Below are positions 18,552 through 29,909 of a stretch of 64,000 nucleotides of DNA, piece by piece (the first letter of the stretch is position 1; each line of letters opens with the position of its first letter). Under the pieces are notes generated by a model. That model was not told the DNA's origin. It worked only from the letters and a program-made list of their open reading frames with translations, and made no database searches. The stretch is from Arthrobacter roseus. Its GTDB lineage: Bacteria > Actinomycetota > Actinomycetes > Actinomycetales > Micrococcaceae. The position numbers were made by a program, and so were the translations under genes. The DNA lies in contig NZ_JAFBCU010000001.1 in NCBI RefSeq assembly GCF_016907875.1, forward strand, positions 1,550,001-1,614,000, written 5' to 3'.

Positions 18552-19648
18552 TCGCGCTACTCGTCGGTTCTGCTCTGGGCCTGGTTTTCTCGCTGGTAGG
18601 AACCCCGTTTTTCATCAAGCTCTTGGTGCGCCGCCAGTACGGGCAGTTCATTAGAGATGATGGGCCGACGGCGCACCACACCAAGCGTGGAACGCCAACC
18701 ATGGGCGGCGCCGTCATCCTGGCATCGGTCCTCGCGGCATACTTCGTGACACACCTGCTGATGTTGATGGTCAACCCGCATAGCGGCGGCCCCACTGCGT
18801 CGGGAATTCTCCTCCTGTTTCTGATGGTGGGAATGGGTGTGGTCGGCTTTTTTGACGACTTCACAAAAATTTCAAATCAGCGGAGCCTGGGACTCAGCGC
18901 CCCTGCCAAAATCATTGGTCAGTCAGTGGTAGGCGTGGCCTTTGCCATTCTGGCACTGAACTTTCCCAATGGTCAGGGGCGAACGCCGGCATCAACTCGC
19001 GTGTCTTTCGTCCGCGACACCGGACTTGACCTCGCTTTTGCAGGGACAGTTCTGGGAATAATACTGTTTGTCATCTGGGCCAACTTCATCATTACAGCCG
19101 CTAGCAATGGTGTGAATCTGGCTGACGGACTGGACGGACTGGCTGCCGGTGCAGCCATCATGGTTTTTGGTGCGTACATGCTGATGGGCATCTGGCAGTT
19201 CAACCAGAGCTGTGCACGACTGGGCGGGTCCGGCTGCTACGAAGTCAGAGACCCCTTGGATCTGGCAATGCTGGCCGGCGCCCTGTGTGGGGCACTGATC
19301 GGTTTCCTCTGGTGGAACACATCCCCCGCCAAAATCTTCATGGGTGACACTGGGTCATTGGCCATCGGCGGGGCGATCGCCGGATTCGCGATCCTGTCCC
19401 GTACGCAACTTCTCCTTGCAGTCATCGCTGGGCTCTTCGTCCTCATCACGCTGTCGGTGATTATACAAGTTGGTTACTTCAAGGCCACGGGTGGAAAACG
19501 CTTCTTCAAGATGGCGCCCCTCCAGCACCATTTTGAGCTCAAGGGATGGGCGGAAGTGACCGTCGTCGTCCGCTTCTGGATCCTGTGCGGACTGTTCGTC
19601 TCAGCCGGCCTTGGCATCTTCTATGCGGAATGGGTCGTAGCGCTGTGA
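18548..19648 (+). CDS. mraY: Phospho-MurNAc-pentapeptide translocase MraY
   Basis: A 366-residue polytopic membrane enzyme that makes lipid I from UDP-MurNAc-pentapeptide and undecaprenyl phosphate. Hallmarks are [36 protein letters not shown] and [10 protein letters not shown], which include the Mg-binding aspartates and the histidine motif. About ten hydrophobic segments are visible. The start is GTG, overlapping the murF stop. Confidence 0.97.
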   Translation: MIALLVGSALGLVFSLVGTPFFIKLLVRRQYGQFIRDDGPTAHHTKRGTPTMGGAVILASVLAAYFVTHLLMLMVNPHSGGPTASGILLLFLMVGMGVVGFFDDFTKISNQRSLGLSAPAKIIGQSVVGVAFAILALNFPNGQGRTPASTRVSFVRDTGLDLAFAGTVLGIILFVIWANFIITAASNGVNLADGLDGLAAGAAIMVFGAYMLMGIWQFNQSCARLGGSGCYEVRDPLDLAMLAGALCGALIGFLWWNTSPAKIFMGDTGSLAIGGAIAGFAILSRTQLLLAVIAGLFVLITLSVIIQVGYFKATGGKRFFKMAPLQHHFELKGWAEVTVVVRFWILCGLFVSAGLGIFYAEWVVAL

Positions 19649-21204
19649 GCGGAGCCAACGAAAACCAGATGTCCCGAATTGAGTCACTGAGATCTTGGGA
19701 TTCAGAGTGGTCCGGACTCAGAGTTGTCGTTGCCGGTATTACCAAAACAGGTTTTTCGATCGCGGACACGATGGCAGAGCTCGGTGCCCGCGTTGTCGTG
19801 GTTGCTACTTCTGATAACGCAGAGGCGCGGCAGGCAGCGCAGACGCTGGAGATCGTAGGCGTCGAAGAGGTCGTTCTCGGACCAGGCGCGGACCAAGCGC
19901 TGCCCCTGGTGGGTGGCGAGCTGCCGGATCTGGTTTTCGGTTCACCAGGCATGCCTCCAACGCATCCGCTACTTGAGGCCGCGGCCGCACACGGAATTCC
20001 GGTCTGGGGGGACATGGAACTTGCTTGGCGCCTCAGAGCGCGGCCAGGAAGCAAAGCCGGAGAGTGGCTGGCGGTAACAGGGACCAACGGGAAGACGACC
20101 ACCGTTGGCCTGACCGAGTCCATACTCGTTGCGGCGGGCCTTAGAGCAGTAGCGGCGGGCAACGTAGGTACCCCAATTCTGGATGTCATCCGTGATCCTC
20201 AGGGCTGGGATGTAATTGTCGTTGAACTCTCCAGCTTCCAGCTTCACTGGGCTCAATCGCTCTCACCCGCGGCAAGCGTTTGTCTCAATGTGGCAGAGGA
20301 TCACGTTGACTGGCATGGTTCCTACGACGCATACGTCGCAGACAAGGCCCGTGTCTATAGCAATACCAGGCTCGCCTGCATCTTCAACGCGGAGCAGGAA
20401 GAAACCATACGCATGGTTGAGGAAGCCGACGTCGTTCAGGGGTGCCGAGCCATCGGTTTCACCACTGGGCTCCCGGCGATTTCCATGCTGGGGGTGGTGG
20501 AGGACCTGCTCGTGGACCGTGCCTACATCACAGAGCGGAAGGATTCCGCCACAGAACTGGCATCGCTGGCCGATGTCGGTGAACCGGCGCCACGACACCT
20601 CGTCGCCAATGCCTTGGCCGCGGCAGCCCTCGCGCGTGCCCTCGGTGTTGAACCGGCAGCTATACGAGATGGCATCCGTAACTACCAGCCCGGAGATCAC
20701 CGGATTCAGCTCGTAGCACGGAAGAACGGCGTCGCCTGGATCAATGACTCTAAAGCCACCAACCCGCATGCGGCGGCAGCGTCCTTGAAATCTTTCGAAT
20801 CTGTGGTCTGGATAGCCGGCGGACTGTCCAAGGGCGTCAGCTATGACGAACTGGTCGCTGACAGCGCGGCTCGTTTGAAAGCGGTTGTGCTCATCGGCGT
20901 GGACACGGCACCTCTGGAAACGGCATTGCAGCGACACGCTCCGGATGTCAGCGTTATTCACCTCCGCACGGGTGACACTGAAATGGTTCAGGGAGAAGAT
21001 CTTCCAGACTCCATAGGGACGCGAATCATGGAACAGGCCGTTGCTGCAGCCGCCCGCGTGGCTGTGAGCGGAGATACAGTCTTGATGGCCCCGGCCGCGG
21101 CGTCCATGGATCAATTCACGTCCTACGCCCATCGCGGCAGCGCGTTCGTCGACGCAGTCCGTTTACGGGTGGAGGATCAGGCGCCGACCACGAAGGAGTC
21201 CTGA
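19645..21204 (+). CDS. murD: UDP-MurNAc-alanine D-glutamate ligase MurD
   Basis: A 519-residue Mur ligase that adds D-glutamate to UDP-MurNAc-Ala. It has an N-terminal nucleotide-binding region ([17 protein letters not shown]), the ATP loop [23 protein letters not shown] and the C-terminal [13 protein letters not shown]. The frame is open back to 19546 inside mraY. GTG 19645, overlapping the mraY stop (GTGA), gives the usual length; ATG 19669 is the alternative. The stop shares one base with the ftsW ATG. Confidence 0.94.
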   Translation: MSGANENQMSRIESLRSWDSEWSGLRVVVAGITKTGFSIADTMAELGARVVVVATSDNAEARQAAQTLEIVGVEEVVLGPGADQALPLVGGELPDLVFGSPGMPPTHPLLEAAAAHGIPVWGDMELAWRLRARPGSKAGEWLAVTGTNGKTTTVGLTESILVAAGLRAVAAGNVGTPILDVIRDPQGWDVIVVELSSFQLHWAQSLSPAASVCLNVAEDHVDWHGSYDAYVADKARVYSNTRLACIFNAEQEETIRMVEEADVVQGCRAIGFTTGLPAISMLGVVEDLLVDRAYITERKDSATELASLADVGEPAPRHLVANALAAAALARALGVEPAAIRDGIRNYQPGDHRIQLVARKNGVAWINDSKATNPHAAAASLKSFESVVWIAGGLSKGVSYDELVADSAARLKAVVLIGVDTAPLETALQRHAPDVSVIHLRTGDTEMVQGEDLPDSIGTRIMEQAVAAAARVAVSGDTVLMAPAAASMDQFTSYAHRGSAFVDAVRLRVEDQAPTTKES

Positions 21205-22493
21205 TGGTCACGACGCCCAAGGGGCACACGGGCAAGAAACCCCGCGTGGTCATGCACCCGAAACCGAGAACGCACCAGCCCTCAACGGTAAATGCGCCTT
21301 CGAGTGACGTGGCGCCACAGGAACCGCCAGCAAACCCTAATATTTTCAAACGCATTGTGTCCCGAGTTGAGGGGCGCGGGAAAGCCAGCAGCGGCAGCGC
21401 CTACTACATGATTCTCGGCGCCACGCTGGCGTTGACCGCCATCGGTCTCATGATGGTCCTCTCTGCCTCATCCGTTGAAGCCATCGCCGAGGAGACAAAC
21501 ACTTTCAAGCTGTTTCTCAAACAGAGTGTTTTCGCGGCAATGGGCATCATTCTCATGTTGCTGCTCTCACGTACCGGTAAACGGTTTTATACCGCGATAG
21601 CTTGGCCTAGCCTGATCGGAGCTTGGGTTCTGCTTGCATTGGTGCAGATCGTCGGCAAAAACGTCGGTGGAAACAAGAACTGGATCGACATCGCCGGAAT
21701 CACATTTCAGCCCTCTGAACCTACCAAGCTGGTGCTGGCACTGTGGTGCGCCACGGTACTGGCCCGCAAGGCCGGGTTGGTCCGTCACCCCATGCATGCC
21801 CTGATCCCCGTCCTTCCGCTGGGAGGGTTAGCGATTCTGCTGGTACTCATTGGCGGCGACCTGGGAACGGCGATGATCCTCATGCTCATTGTGGTGGCGG
21901 CCGTGTTCTTTGCGGGCGCCCCGGTTAAAATCTTTGCGCTGGCAGGGCTCGCTGGTGCCGTGGCCTCGGTGGCCCTGGTTATTTTGAGTCCTAACCGTAG
22001 TGGTCGAATCCAGTCGTGGTTGCGACTGAACTGTGACCTCGCCAGTGATCCATGCTTGCAGGCCACCAATGGGTTCAAGGCGATGGCATCGGGTGGTTGG
22101 TGGGGAGTCGGCATCTTCCAGAGTCGGCAGAAGTGGAATTGGATTCCAGAAGCCCACAATGACTTCATTTTCACCATCATTGGAGAAGAGTTTGGCTTGA
22201 TAGGGACAACTATCGTCGTCGCACTGTTCGCCGCTCTAGCGATCGCGGGGATCAGGGTGACCCTTCGGCACACCGACCCATTTGTGCGGATTCTGGGCGG
22301 CTCCATACTGGTTTGGCTCATTGGACAGGCGTTCGTCAACATTGCGGTTGTCACCGGTGTTCTTCCTGTCGTCGGTGTGCCACTACCCTTTATTTCCTAC
22401 GGAGGTTCCGCACTGACCTTCTCCCTGGCCGCCGTAGGCGTCCTCTTGTCATTCGCCCGAAAAATACCCGAAAGTGAAACCACTTCTGCATGA
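21204..22493 (+). CDS. ftsW: Septal peptidoglycan polymerase FtsW
   Basis: A 429-residue SEDS-family glycosyltransferase that polymerises lipid II at the septum with FtsI. A hydrophilic N-terminus of about 65 residues precedes ten or so membrane helices. Family motifs include [20 protein letters not shown] (in parts), [31 protein letters not shown] and the terminal [10 protein letters not shown]. The ATG shares its A with the last base of murD. The stop overlaps the murG start (ATGA). Confidence 0.96.
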   Translation: MVTTPKGHTGKKPRVVMHPKPRTHQPSTVNAPSSDVAPQEPPANPNIFKRIVSRVEGRGKASSGSAYYMILGATLALTAIGLMMVLSASSVEAIAEETNTFKLFLKQSVFAAMGIILMLLLSRTGKRFYTAIAWPSLIGAWVLLALVQIVGKNVGGNKNWIDIAGITFQPSEPTKLVLALWCATVLARKAGLVRHPMHALIPVLPLGGLAILLVLIGGDLGTAMILMLIVVAAVFFAGAPVKIFALAGLAGAVASVALVILSPNRSGRIQSWLRLNCDLASDPCLQATNGFKAMASGGWWGVGIFQSRQKWNWIPEAHNDFIFTIIGEEFGLIGTTIVVALFAALAIAGIRVTLRHTDPFVRILGGSILVWLIGQAFVNIAVVTGVLPVVGVPLPFISYGGSALTFSLAAVGVLLSFARKIPESETTSA

Positions 22494-23599
22494 ACGATTC
22501 AACACTGTCCGTAGTTCTGGCCGGCGGGGGGACCGCTGGACACGTCGGTCCTCTTCTTGCCATAGCAGCTGCCCTGGCTCAACTCCGGCCGGGAACACGG
22601 ATTGCTGCTGTGGGGACAGATACGGGCATGGAGACGCGTCTGGTCCCGGCCGCAGGACTGCCATTGCAGACCATCGACCGTGTGCCGATGCCGCGAAGCC
22701 TGTCCATCGACCTACTGAAACTTCCGCTGAGATTCGTGCGCGCCATCGGACAGTCCGTCAGAGTCCTGCGTACAGCCAAGGCCGACGTCGTCGTCGGGGT
22801 AGGCGGTTACGTCTGCACCCCGGTGTATATCGCGGCGGCTTTGCTCCGTATACCGCTGGTCATTCACGAGGCAAATGTCAGAGCTGGTCTGGCGAATAGG
22901 GTGGGTGCTTTCCTGGCCCGCCGTATCGGGGTGGCCTTTGCCTCTACTGGACTGCGCCGCGCGGAATGGGTGGGGATGCCGATGAGCCGCGAAATTTCCG
23001 GTCTTGACCGGGCAGCTACCCGTGAGACAGCACGCTTGGCTCTGGGGTTGGTTGTCGACATGCCCACGGTTGTCGTGACCGGTGGATCGTCCGGAGCCGC
23101 CACCATGAACTCTGCTGTAGCCGCGTCGCTTGATCATTTCGCCGCCGCCGGAGTGCAGGTCCTGCATATCACTGGGCGTGGAAAGGCCATCGTGGACGAG
23201 TCCGGTGCTCAAATTGGGGGAACGCACTACCATCAGGTTGAATATGTGAACGGGATGGAGTCCGCCTATGCTGCCGGCGATATCCTCATCGCCCGGGCAG
23301 GGGCCGGAACCGTTTCGGAGGTGTGTGCAGTGGGGCTTCCGTCGGTGCTGGTGCCTTTGCCGCATGGCAACGGTGAACAAGCCCTTAATGCGGGGGCCCT
23401 GGTCGCCGCTGGCGGAGCACTGCTGGTGACGGACCAGGAGTTCACCTCCGAATGGATCAATGAGGAGCTTCTGCCCTTGGCAACTGATGACGTGCGTTTA
23501 AGCGCCATGTCCTCAGCCGCACTTTCGCTGGGGAGTCGTGATGCAGCGGAGCAGATGGCGCAGATGATTCTTGCCGAATCAGGGGTGCAGGACGCATGA
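22490..23599 (+). CDS. murG: Undecaprenyl-PP-MurNAc-pentapeptide GlcNAc transferase MurG
   Basis: A 369-residue GT28 glycosyltransferase that converts lipid I to lipid II at the inner membrane face. Motifs are [15 protein letters not shown] (the usual N in HVNP is G here), [37 protein letters not shown] and the donor-binding [11 protein letters not shown]. It overlaps ftsW and murC by four bases each. Confidence 0.96.
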   Translation: MNDSTLSVVLAGGGTAGHVGPLLAIAAALAQLRPGTRIAAVGTDTGMETRLVPAAGLPLQTIDRVPMPRSLSIDLLKLPLRFVRAIGQSVRVLRTAKADVVVGVGGYVCTPVYIAAALLRIPLVIHEANVRAGLANRVGAFLARRIGVAFASTGLRRAEWVGMPMSREISGLDRAATRETARLALGLVVDMPTVVVTGGSSGAATMNSAVAASLDHFAAAGVQVLHITGRGKAIVDESGAQIGGTHYHQVEYVNGMESAYAAGDILIARAGAGTVSEVCAVGLPSVLVPLPHGNGEQALNAGALVAAGGALLVTDQEFTSEWINEELLPLATDDVRLSAMSSAALSLGSRDAAEQMAQMILAESGVQDA

Positions 23600-25026
23600 G
23601 TTCCCAGACATCGACTTCCGAGCTTGCCTCGCTGGGCCGGGTCCACTTCATTGGACTCGGCGGAGCAGGCATGTCCGCCGTGGCACGCATCATGATCGCG
23701 CGCGGTACTGACGTTTCCGGTTCTGACAGCCGCGATTCCGCTCTGCTACGAAACCTGGAACAACTGGGTGCGACAGTCCGCGTAGGTCAGTCCGCGGACA
23801 ACGTCCACAACGCAGACACCGTTGTCATATCCACGGCGATTCGCGTAACTAATCCCGAATTGGCAGAGGCACGGCGTCTGGACCTGCGCATCATTCACCG
23901 TTCTGAGGCACTGGCCGCGACGATGATGGGACAACGTGTCATCGCCGTAGCGGGGACCCACGGCAAGACGACCACCACGGCTATGACAACAGTCATGCTC
24001 CAGAGCGCCGGCGCCGATCCGTCGTTCGCGATTGGCGGTGATGTGTCGTCGCTGGGAGTCAATGCGGCGTACGGCGACGGCGGAGTTTTTGTTGCTGAGG
24101 CAGATGAATCGGACGGGTCTTTCCTGAACTACACGCCCTCAATATCGGTCGTCACGAATGTCGAAGCCGACCATCTGGACCATTACGGGACGGCCGACGC
24201 AGTTCACGCAGTGTTTGATGAGTTTGTTACCCGGCTGGATTCGCGTGGCCTCCTCATTGTCTGTGCGGACGACGACGGTTCATCGGCGTTGGCCGCACGA
24301 TCGATTGGGTCGAGGCGCGTGCAGACATACGGCTACAGTGATGATGCCGATGTGCGTATCGCCGACACGAGCAGATTGGGGAGCAGCTCGGTGAGCACTC
24401 TGATCTTCCAACTGGATGGCCGGCAGAGGACCCAGGAGCTGTCGCTTTCCGTGCCCGGTGATCACAACATCCGAAATGCTGTGGCCGCGTTCACGGTGGC
24501 ACTGGAACTTGGCATTGATCCCTCACTGGCCGCTGAAGGTCTGAACGGGTTCTCCGGTGCCGCGCGTCGCTTCGAGTTCCGGGGCGAATCGAGGGGTGTG
24601 CGGGTCTATGACGAATATGCACATCACCCGACCGAGGTTCGTGCAGCGCTCAACGCGGCACGAACAGTTGCCGGATCCGGGTCGGTCCACGTCATTTTTC
24701 AGCCGCACCTCTTTTCACGAACCCGTGAATTCGCCGCCGAGTTCTCCAGCGCCCTAGCACTGGCGGATTCCGCAGCGGTGCTGGACATCTACCCGGCGCG
24801 CGAAGATCCCATACCTGGAGTCACGAGTGAACTGATCACTGGAACGGTCGGTGGCCGGGCCGTCTACCACCCGGACCCACGCGGCGCCCTCAACTCCGTG
24901 GAGGCCCGCGCACGGAGCGGTGACGTTATCCTCACCGTTGGCGCAGGGGATGTGACAGCTCTGGGTGCGGAGCTCGTTCGGATCCTCGACCGTTCCGTTG
25001 ATTCAAAGGATCCCAGTGGCCTCTAA
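23596..25026 (+). CDS. murC: UDP-MurNAc L-alanine ligase MurC
   Basis: A 476-residue Mur ligase that adds the first L-alanine to UDP-MurNAc. Motifs are [14 protein letters not shown], the ATP loop [39 protein letters not shown] and [14 protein letters not shown]. The start overlaps the murG stop; the last 11 bases overlap the ftsQ start region in another frame. Confidence 0.97.
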   Translation: MSSQTSTSELASLGRVHFIGLGGAGMSAVARIMIARGTDVSGSDSRDSALLRNLEQLGATVRVGQSADNVHNADTVVISTAIRVTNPELAEARRLDLRIIHRSEALAATMMGQRVIAVAGTHGKTTTTAMTTVMLQSAGADPSFAIGGDVSSLGVNAAYGDGGVFVAEADESDGSFLNYTPSISVVTNVEADHLDHYGTADAVHAVFDEFVTRLDSRGLLIVCADDDGSSALAARSIGSRRVQTYGYSDDADVRIADTSRLGSSSVSTLIFQLDGRQRTQELSLSVPGDHNIRNAVAAFTVALELGIDPSLAAEGLNGFSGAARRFEFRGESRGVRVYDEYAHHPTEVRAALNAARTVAGSGSVHVIFQPHLFSRTREFAAEFSSALALADSAAVLDIYPAREDPIPGVTSELITGTVGGRAVYHPDPRGALNSVEARARSGDVILTVGAGDVTALGAELVRILDRSVDSKDPSGL

Positions 25027-25861
25027 GAAGCGGCCGGTTGCGCGGGCCGGAAAGCCTGCTTCAGAAAGTCTGGGGGAGGACATCATCACTGCCCAGAAAG
25101 ACGCTCCAGAGGCGCGGGAGGATTCGGCGAAAGGGTCGCAGGTTGTTTCCTTTCCGGAACCTCCCCGGCGCCGGCGCCGGCGTCACGCGCTGATCGGGGC
25201 AGCGGTGACGTTTACTGTGATTTTGCTCGTCATGGTGTTGGTGATCTTTACACCCCTGCTTCAGATTCGGACCATTACGGTGGAAGGTACCCGGCTCTCG
25301 GCGTCGGAGAACGTGTACCTCGCCCTTGAGCCGTTAAAGGATAGAACCCTTGTTCAGGTTTCGGAGTCGGATGCCCGACACCTGCTAAAGGACCTCCCGG
25401 CGGTCAAAAATGTTGAAACGGTGGCAGTCCCGCCGTCGACCCTTCAGGTGACCGTCCATGAATACATTCCGGTAGCGGTATTGGAGCAGGGCAAATCCTT
25501 CGTTCTGATTGATGAGACTGGACGGAAGCTTGGATCTGCGAAGGATAGAGCCTCAGCAAAGCTGCCGCTGATTGAAGGCGGGACGGCGGCAGTCAACAGC
25601 GACGTTTTTTCTTCTGTCACGTCAGTTCTTGCTTCGCTACCGGAAGAAGTTCTCTCCAGGCTGAAGCACGCATCCGCTAAATCTGTGGATTCGGTCCAGC
25701 TTCGGCTGGAGGATGGACGTCGGGTGTTCTGGGGGAGCGCTGATGAAAATGCAGCAAAGGCACGCGTTCTACAAGCTCTGCTCCAGGAGCCGCGGTCTGA
25801 TCCGCCAGTGACGGAGTTTGACGTGAGTACGCCGGAGCGGCCCGTCACACGGATTGAATGA
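25016..25861 (+). CDS. ftsQ: Cell division protein FtsQ
   Basis: A 281-residue bitopic division protein. The N-terminal 55 residues are cytoplasmic and basic (PPRRRRRRHA), a helix spans about 57-80, and a POTRA domain follows (LQIRTITVEGTRLSASENV) with an FtsQ-type beta domain. It would link early and late divisome parts. GTG 25016, inside the murC end, has AAGGA five bases upstream; the open frame before it belongs to murC. A 210-base gap follows before ftsZ. Confidence 0.93.
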   Translation: MASKKRPVARAGKPASESLGEDIITAQKDAPEAREDSAKGSQVVSFPEPPRRRRRRHALIGAAVTFTVILLVMVLVIFTPLLQIRTITVEGTRLSASENVYLALEPLKDRTLVQVSESDARHLLKDLPAVKNVETVAVPPSTLQVTVHEYIPVAVLEQGKSFVLIDETGRKLGSAKDRASAKLPLIEGGTAAVNSDVFSSVTSVLASLPEEVLSRLKHASAKSVDSVQLRLEDGRRVFWGSADENAAKARVLQALLQEPRSDPPVTEFDVSTPERPVTRIE

Positions 25862-25937
25862 TCAAGTTTCGAAGCGACACGCGGAAGCGGTCATTGCATG
25901 AGCGAGCCGGGACCCATAGCGTCTCATTAGGAGTTAC

Positions 25938-25982
25938 TTGACATAACTATAAGCCTCAACCAGAGGGTTAAGGTTATGTCAA
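25938..25982 (+). promoter_or_regulatory. Palindromic element upstream of ftsZ
   Basis: TTGACATAAC (25938-25947) and GTTATGTCAA (25973-25982) form a perfect 10-bp inverted repeat. Within it CCTCAACC (25954-25961) and GGTTAAGG (25966-25973) are a second near-perfect pair. TTGACA also resembles a -35 box, but no -10 box lies 16-18 bases after it. It may be an operator or an mRNA hairpin controlling ftsZ. Confidence 0.6.
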
Positions 25983-26071
25983 TTGAAGCATAAACCAAGG
26001 GTTGAAGCCGGGCTCATATCCGGTGAATCCACACCAGATCAGTGTAAAGATTCGAACAAGGGACACACGAC

Positions 26072-27304
26072 GTGGCAGCACCGCAGAACTATCTGGCCGT
26101 GATCAAGGTCGTCGGAATTGGCGGCGGTGGAGTGAACGCCGTTAATCGCATGATTGATGTTGGCCTACGCGGGGTGGAGTTCATCGCCATCAACACGGAC
26201 GCGCAGGCTCTTCTCATGAGCGACGCCGACGTCAAGCTTGACGTGGGACGCGAACTGACCCGAGGGCTGGGAGCTGGAGCGGACCCCGAAGTTGGCCGCC
26301 GGGCGGCCGACGATCACGCCGAGGAGATCGAAGAAGTGCTTCGCGGCGCGGACATGGTATTCGTCACAGCTGGCGAGGGTGGTGGAACCGGAACCGGCGG
26401 TGCTCCCGTTGTCGCAAGAATCGCACGGTCGTTGGGTGCGCTGACTATCGGTGTCGTCACCCGACCATTCACGTTTGAGGGCCGTCGCCGGTCCAATCAG
26501 GCCGAAACAGGCATCGAAACACTTCGCGATGAAGTGGACACCCTGATCGTGATCCCCAACGACCGGCTGCTATCGATCAGCGACCGCAATGTGTCCATGC
26601 TGGACGCTTTCCGCTCTGCTGACCAGGTCCTGCTGTCGGGTGTCCAGGGCATCACAGACCTCATCACTACTCCAGGTCTGATCAACTTGGACTTCGCCGA
26701 CGTGAAGTCGGTCATGCAAGGTGCAGGTTCGGCCTTGATGGGTATTGGGTCTGCACGCGGCGACGACCGTGCTGTCAAGGCCGCTGAACTCGCCATAGCG
26801 TCGCCACTGCTTGAAGCTTCCATCGATGGTGCACACGGAGTGCTGCTGTCCATCCAGGGTGGGTCGGATCTCGGCCTCTTCGAGATCAACGAGGCTGCCC
26901 GGCTGGTGCAGGAGGTTGCTCACCCCGAGGCAAATATCATTTTCGGCGCGGTCATTGACGATGCTCTGGGAGATGAAGCACGGGTTACAGTCATCGCAGC
27001 GGGGTTCGATCAGGTTGACGTCACCTCGCAGCCCGCACAGCCAATTCCGTCCACCACCAGGCAGCAAGTGCCTTCAGAACCCAGGAATAGTCCCCAGCGC
27101 GACGTCGGCGATCAGCGGCAGTCCACGGGAACCGGCAACGAACCAGCAGTATCAGGCGTCGGTGCTTGGTCGCAGCAGCGTTCGCAGCAGAACAGCGATG
27201 TGCCCGCGGACGCTGGATTCGATGTTGACCTGCCAGCCGTCGTCGAGCCAGACCTCGGTGCAGGCCGTGCTGATGACCTCGACGTTCCGGACTTTCTCAA
27301 GTAG
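26072..27304 (+). CDS. ftsZ: Cell division GTPase FtsZ
   Basis: A 410-residue tubulin homologue that forms the Z ring. The GTP signature is [15 protein letters not shown], with [13 protein letters not shown] and NDRLL in place. A variable Gln/Pro/Ser linker (about 320-395) leads to the conserved C-terminal peptide [10 protein letters not shown], which binds SepF. The GTG start has AAGGGA eight bases upstream. It has its own upstream element in a 210-base gap. Confidence 0.98.
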   Translation: MAAPQNYLAVIKVVGIGGGGVNAVNRMIDVGLRGVEFIAINTDAQALLMSDADVKLDVGRELTRGLGAGADPEVGRRAADDHAEEIEEVLRGADMVFVTAGEGGGTGTGGAPVVARIARSLGALTIGVVTRPFTFEGRRRSNQAETGIETLRDEVDTLIVIPNDRLLSISDRNVSMLDAFRSADQVLLSGVQGITDLITTPGLINLDFADVKSVMQGAGSALMGIGSARGDDRAVKAAELAIASPLLEASIDGAHGVLLSIQGGSDLGLFEINEAARLVQEVAHPEANIIFGAVIDDALGDEARVTVIAAGFDQVDVTSQPAQPIPSTTRQQVPSEPRNSPQRDVGDQRQSTGTGNEPAVSGVGAWSQQRSQQNSDVPADAGFDVDLPAVVEPDLGAGRADDLDVPDFLK

Positions 27305-27318
27305 CACAGGCCCGCGAG

Positions 27319-28065
27319 GTGTCTGGATCAAGTGCACCATCCGGGTCCGCTTTTGACTGGATGAAGAACGTTGGAAACGGTTTATCCGTTGGTTTCACCG
27401 GTGTCGAAGCTGGCAATCTGGCGATGAATACCGGGGCTGACGCTGACGCTGACGCTGTGGTCGAGCGGCGACGCCGCCTCGAGCAGCGAATCGGTGCTGG
27501 CGCGGGTGAGCTGAAGTTCATGCATCAGACGCACTCCACCACGGTCGTCGCTGTTGATCGTGCGCGGGGGGATCTGAGGGCAGATGCTCTGATGAGCACT
27601 GATGGTAAGACGCCGCTGGCCGTCATGGTCGCCGATTGCCTCCCTGTCCTGCTCGCCGGACGAACCCACAAAGGGTGGGCAACTGCTGCAGTACATGCCG
27701 GGCGGGTAGGGCTGCTCGGCGGGATCCTACCCAACGCGGTTGCACAAATGCGCGGAGCGGGAGCACACGATATCCAAGCATGGATCGGTCCTGCTATCTG
27801 CGGTGCCTGCTACGAGGTTCCGTCCTAAATGCATGACGAGGTTGTGGCGGCTCTACCCATGTGTGCAGCCACCACCCGTGAAGAAGCGCCGTCGTTGGAC
27901 CTACCCGCCGGCGCACTGGCTCAGCTAGAACAGCTGGGAGTGGACGCTGACTGCATCGGCATTTGTACGCTGGAGGATTCCCGGTTCTACTCGTACCGTG
28001 GGGGTGCCAACCGTGAACGGTTCGCGGGAGTCATATGGACGGAAGTTGGACGACGTGGAGCGTGA
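27319..28065 (+). pseudogene. pgeF: pgeF (YfiH, laccase-domain) interrupted by one in-frame stop
   Basis: Two open frames in the same phase (27319-27825 and 27829-28065) join into one 248-residue multicopper-oxidase-like protein if TAA 27826-27828 is read as a sense codon. PgeF/YfiH proteins hydrolyse misplaced muropeptides or act as purine-nucleoside enzymes. The zinc ligands are all upstream of the stop: H72 in HQTHS, C107 in DCLPV and H126 in VHAGR. The lost part includes GICTLEDSRFYSYRGG. TAA could come from CAA (Gln) by one C-to-T change. ATG follows the stop directly, so restart is possible. The gene is normally intact between ftsZ and yggS. A sequencing error cannot be excluded. Confidence 0.8.
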
Positions 28066-28798
28066 AAAGGAACTTGCGGGCAACCTGAAGAGAGTTCGGA
28101 ACCGCATCGCCGAGGCTGTCAGGATGGCTGGGCGAAGCGAAGAGCCAGAGCTGATCGTCGTCACCAAGTACTTCCCGGCATCGGACGTCCGGCTCCTGGC
28201 AGGCATGGGCGTCAGCGAGTTCGGTGAGAATCGAGATCAGGAAGCGGGTCCCAAAGCAGCTGAGTTGGAGGATCTGAATCCCACGTGGCATTTCATTGGA
28301 CAGCTACAGGGAAACAAGGCCAAATCCGTTGTCCGCTATGCACGGGCTGTCCAGTCGGTGGATCGCCAGTCGCTGGTCAGCTCCCTTGCCAGGGCTATGG
28401 AAAATGAACAGCTGCGAAGGGCATCAGTTGGTCAGTCCTCACGTGAGCGCCTTGATTGCTATCTGCAGGTGAACCTCGACCCGCACAACGATGAGGCCCC
28501 ACAGGGTAGTGGGCGCGGGGGAGCCCGTCCGGAGGACCTGCAGGGACTGGCCGATGTCGTCGCACAGTCGCCATGGCTTGTTCTTGCTGGTGTGATGGCC
28601 GTCGCTCCAGTGCGTGATGATGCTGCCGCTGCCTTCGACCGACTCCGCGGGATATCCGATAACCTGACACTCTCGTATCCCAGTGCAACTGCTATATCCG
28701 CCGGAATGAGTGCCGATCTGGAGCAGGCAGTCGCTGCGGGCGCGACACACCTCAGGATCGGCTCCGATGTGCTCGGGGCCCGCGCAACCGTGCGGTAG
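28055..28798 (+). CDS. yggS: PLP homeostasis protein, YggS/PLPBP family
   Basis: A 247-residue single-domain alanine-racemase-like protein that carries pyridoxal phosphate and balances its level. The PLP lysine lies in ELIVVTKYFP, and GENRDQEAGPKAAEL, WHFIGQLQGNKAK, MGMSADLE-like GMSADLEQAV and LRIGSDVLG are family motifs. GTG 28055, with GGAAG nine bases upstream, overlaps the pgeF end by 11 bases; GTG 27998 is the longer alternative. It is part of the ftsZ-sepF string. Confidence 0.92.
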   Translation: MEREKELAGNLKRVRNRIAEAVRMAGRSEEPELIVVTKYFPASDVRLLAGMGVSEFGENRDQEAGPKAAELEDLNPTWHFIGQLQGNKAKSVVRYARAVQSVDRQSLVSSLARAMENEQLRRASVGQSSRERLDCYLQVNLDPHNDEAPQGSGRGGARPEDLQGLADVVAQSPWLVLAGVMAVAPVRDDAAAAFDRLRGISDNLTLSYPSATAISAGMSADLEQAVAAGATHLRIGSDVLGARATVR

Positions 28799-28816
28799 CG
28801 TCAGTGCTGTGGGAGG

Positions 28817-28834
28817 GCTGGTTCTTCAACCAGC
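28817..28834 (+). other. Short hairpin between yggS and sepF
   Basis: GCTGGTT and AACCAGC pair perfectly around a CTTC tetraloop in the 73-base gap. No T run follows, so it may be an mRNA processing or stability hairpin rather than a terminator. Confidence 0.45.
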
Positions 28835-28871
28835 GTGACCATCACTGAACATGACACGATTAGGAGCTACC

Positions 28872-29393
28872 ATGGCTGGCGCACTGCGCAAGACAATGAT
28901 TTATCTTGGGCTCGCCGACGGTGACGAGCACTACGAGTCCGAACCCAGAAATTATAAGGAACCAGTTGAGAATGACGAGGATGACTCGGTGGAGAATAGC
29001 CGCGAAGACAGCCGCTCTGAGCCAACTGTATCGAAGCGGACAGTTGATGAATACCGTGCACCGGTGACGCCAATCAAACGAGCGCCTTCCACGCGCGAGG
29101 ATGTCTCCCACCTTCGCCAGATCACCACCATTCATCCTCGCTCTTACAACGACGCGAAGGTGATCGGAGAGAGTTTCCGCAGCGGGATCCCCGTGATCAT
29201 GAACGTGACCGATATGGGCGAGGGCGATGCCAAACGCCTCGTTGACTTTTCGGCGGGTCTCGTTTTTGGGTTGTACGGAAGCATTGAACGTGTGACCAAC
29301 AAGGTTTTTCTGTTGTCACCGTCGTACATCGAGGTGTTGGGCGAAGAGAAAAAGAACAGCGACGCAGAAAGCAGTTTCTTCAACCAGAGTTGA
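28872..29393 (+). CDS. sepF: Cell division protein SepF
   Basis: A 173-residue FtsZ partner. The amphipathic N-terminal helix ([16 protein letters not shown]) would anchor to the membrane; an acidic linker (about 18-75) leads to the SepF core with [31 protein letters not shown] and NKVFLLSP. It tethers the FtsZ C-terminus to the membrane. ATG 28872 has TAGGAG five bases upstream, which decides against ATG 28851. Confidence 0.95.
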   Translation: MAGALRKTMIYLGLADGDEHYESEPRNYKEPVENDEDDSVENSREDSRSEPTVSKRTVDEYRAPVTPIKRAPSTREDVSHLRQITTIHPRSYNDAKVIGESFRSGIPVIMNVTDMGEGDAKRLVDFSAGLVFGLYGSIERVTNKVFLLSPSYIEVLGEEKKNSDAESSFFNQS

Positions 29394-29464
29394 GCATCGG
29401 GTAGAGTGACGTCGAATCCGACCACCCCCGGCATTGCCGTCCCCGAAGGAAATGTGATCGACGC

Positions 29465-29752
29465 GTGAGTCTAGTCTTTCAGCTGCTTTATCTTGTCTTG
29501 ATGCTTGTTCAGCTCGCATTAATCATCCGGATTGTGTTTGACGCCATCCAAATGTTTGCCCACCAATGGAAGCCCAAAGGGCTCGCTCTCGTGTTGGCTA
29601 CTGGCGTCTACGGGGTCACGGATCCTCCTATCAAAATGTTGCGAAGGCTGATTCCGCCGCTTCGTCTGGGTGGAATCTCCCTAGACCTTGCCTTTCTGGT
29701 GCTCTTCTTCGCCGTGACGATTCTTATGGGGCTCACCGCCAGGGGCATATAA
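29465..29752 (+). CDS. yggT: YggT family membrane protein
   Basis: A 95-residue protein with two hydrophobic helices (about 4-28 and 70-92) around the conserved loop VTDPPIKMLRRLIPPLRLGGISLDLA (partly quoted: DPPIKMLRRLIPP). The family lies between sepF and divIVA in most actinobacteria; its role is unsettled. The GTG start follows GAAGGAAA by about 15 bases, so the ribosome site is weak. Confidence 0.9.
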   Translation: MSLVFQLLYLVLMLVQLALIIRIVFDAIQMFAHQWKPKGLALVLATGVYGVTDPPIKMLRRLIPPLRLGGISLDLAFLVLFFAVTILMGLTARGI

Positions 29753-29909
29753 CACGTTCGTTTGCCAGTTCTGCATTTGAGACCAAATAGATATAGTCTT
29801 GGCAAGGATGATCGTGGTTCAGCGAATCCACTTTCGACAGCCCGTATCAACACATGAAGCGTCTCGTCGTATGGCAGACGAATCTAATAATCCAGTATGA
29901 GGTGACCAG

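Noticed and set aside
27829-28065. A separate small gene after pgeF
   Set aside because: It is in phase with the frame before the stop and encodes the C-terminal part of the same family, so a split gene is the simpler reading.
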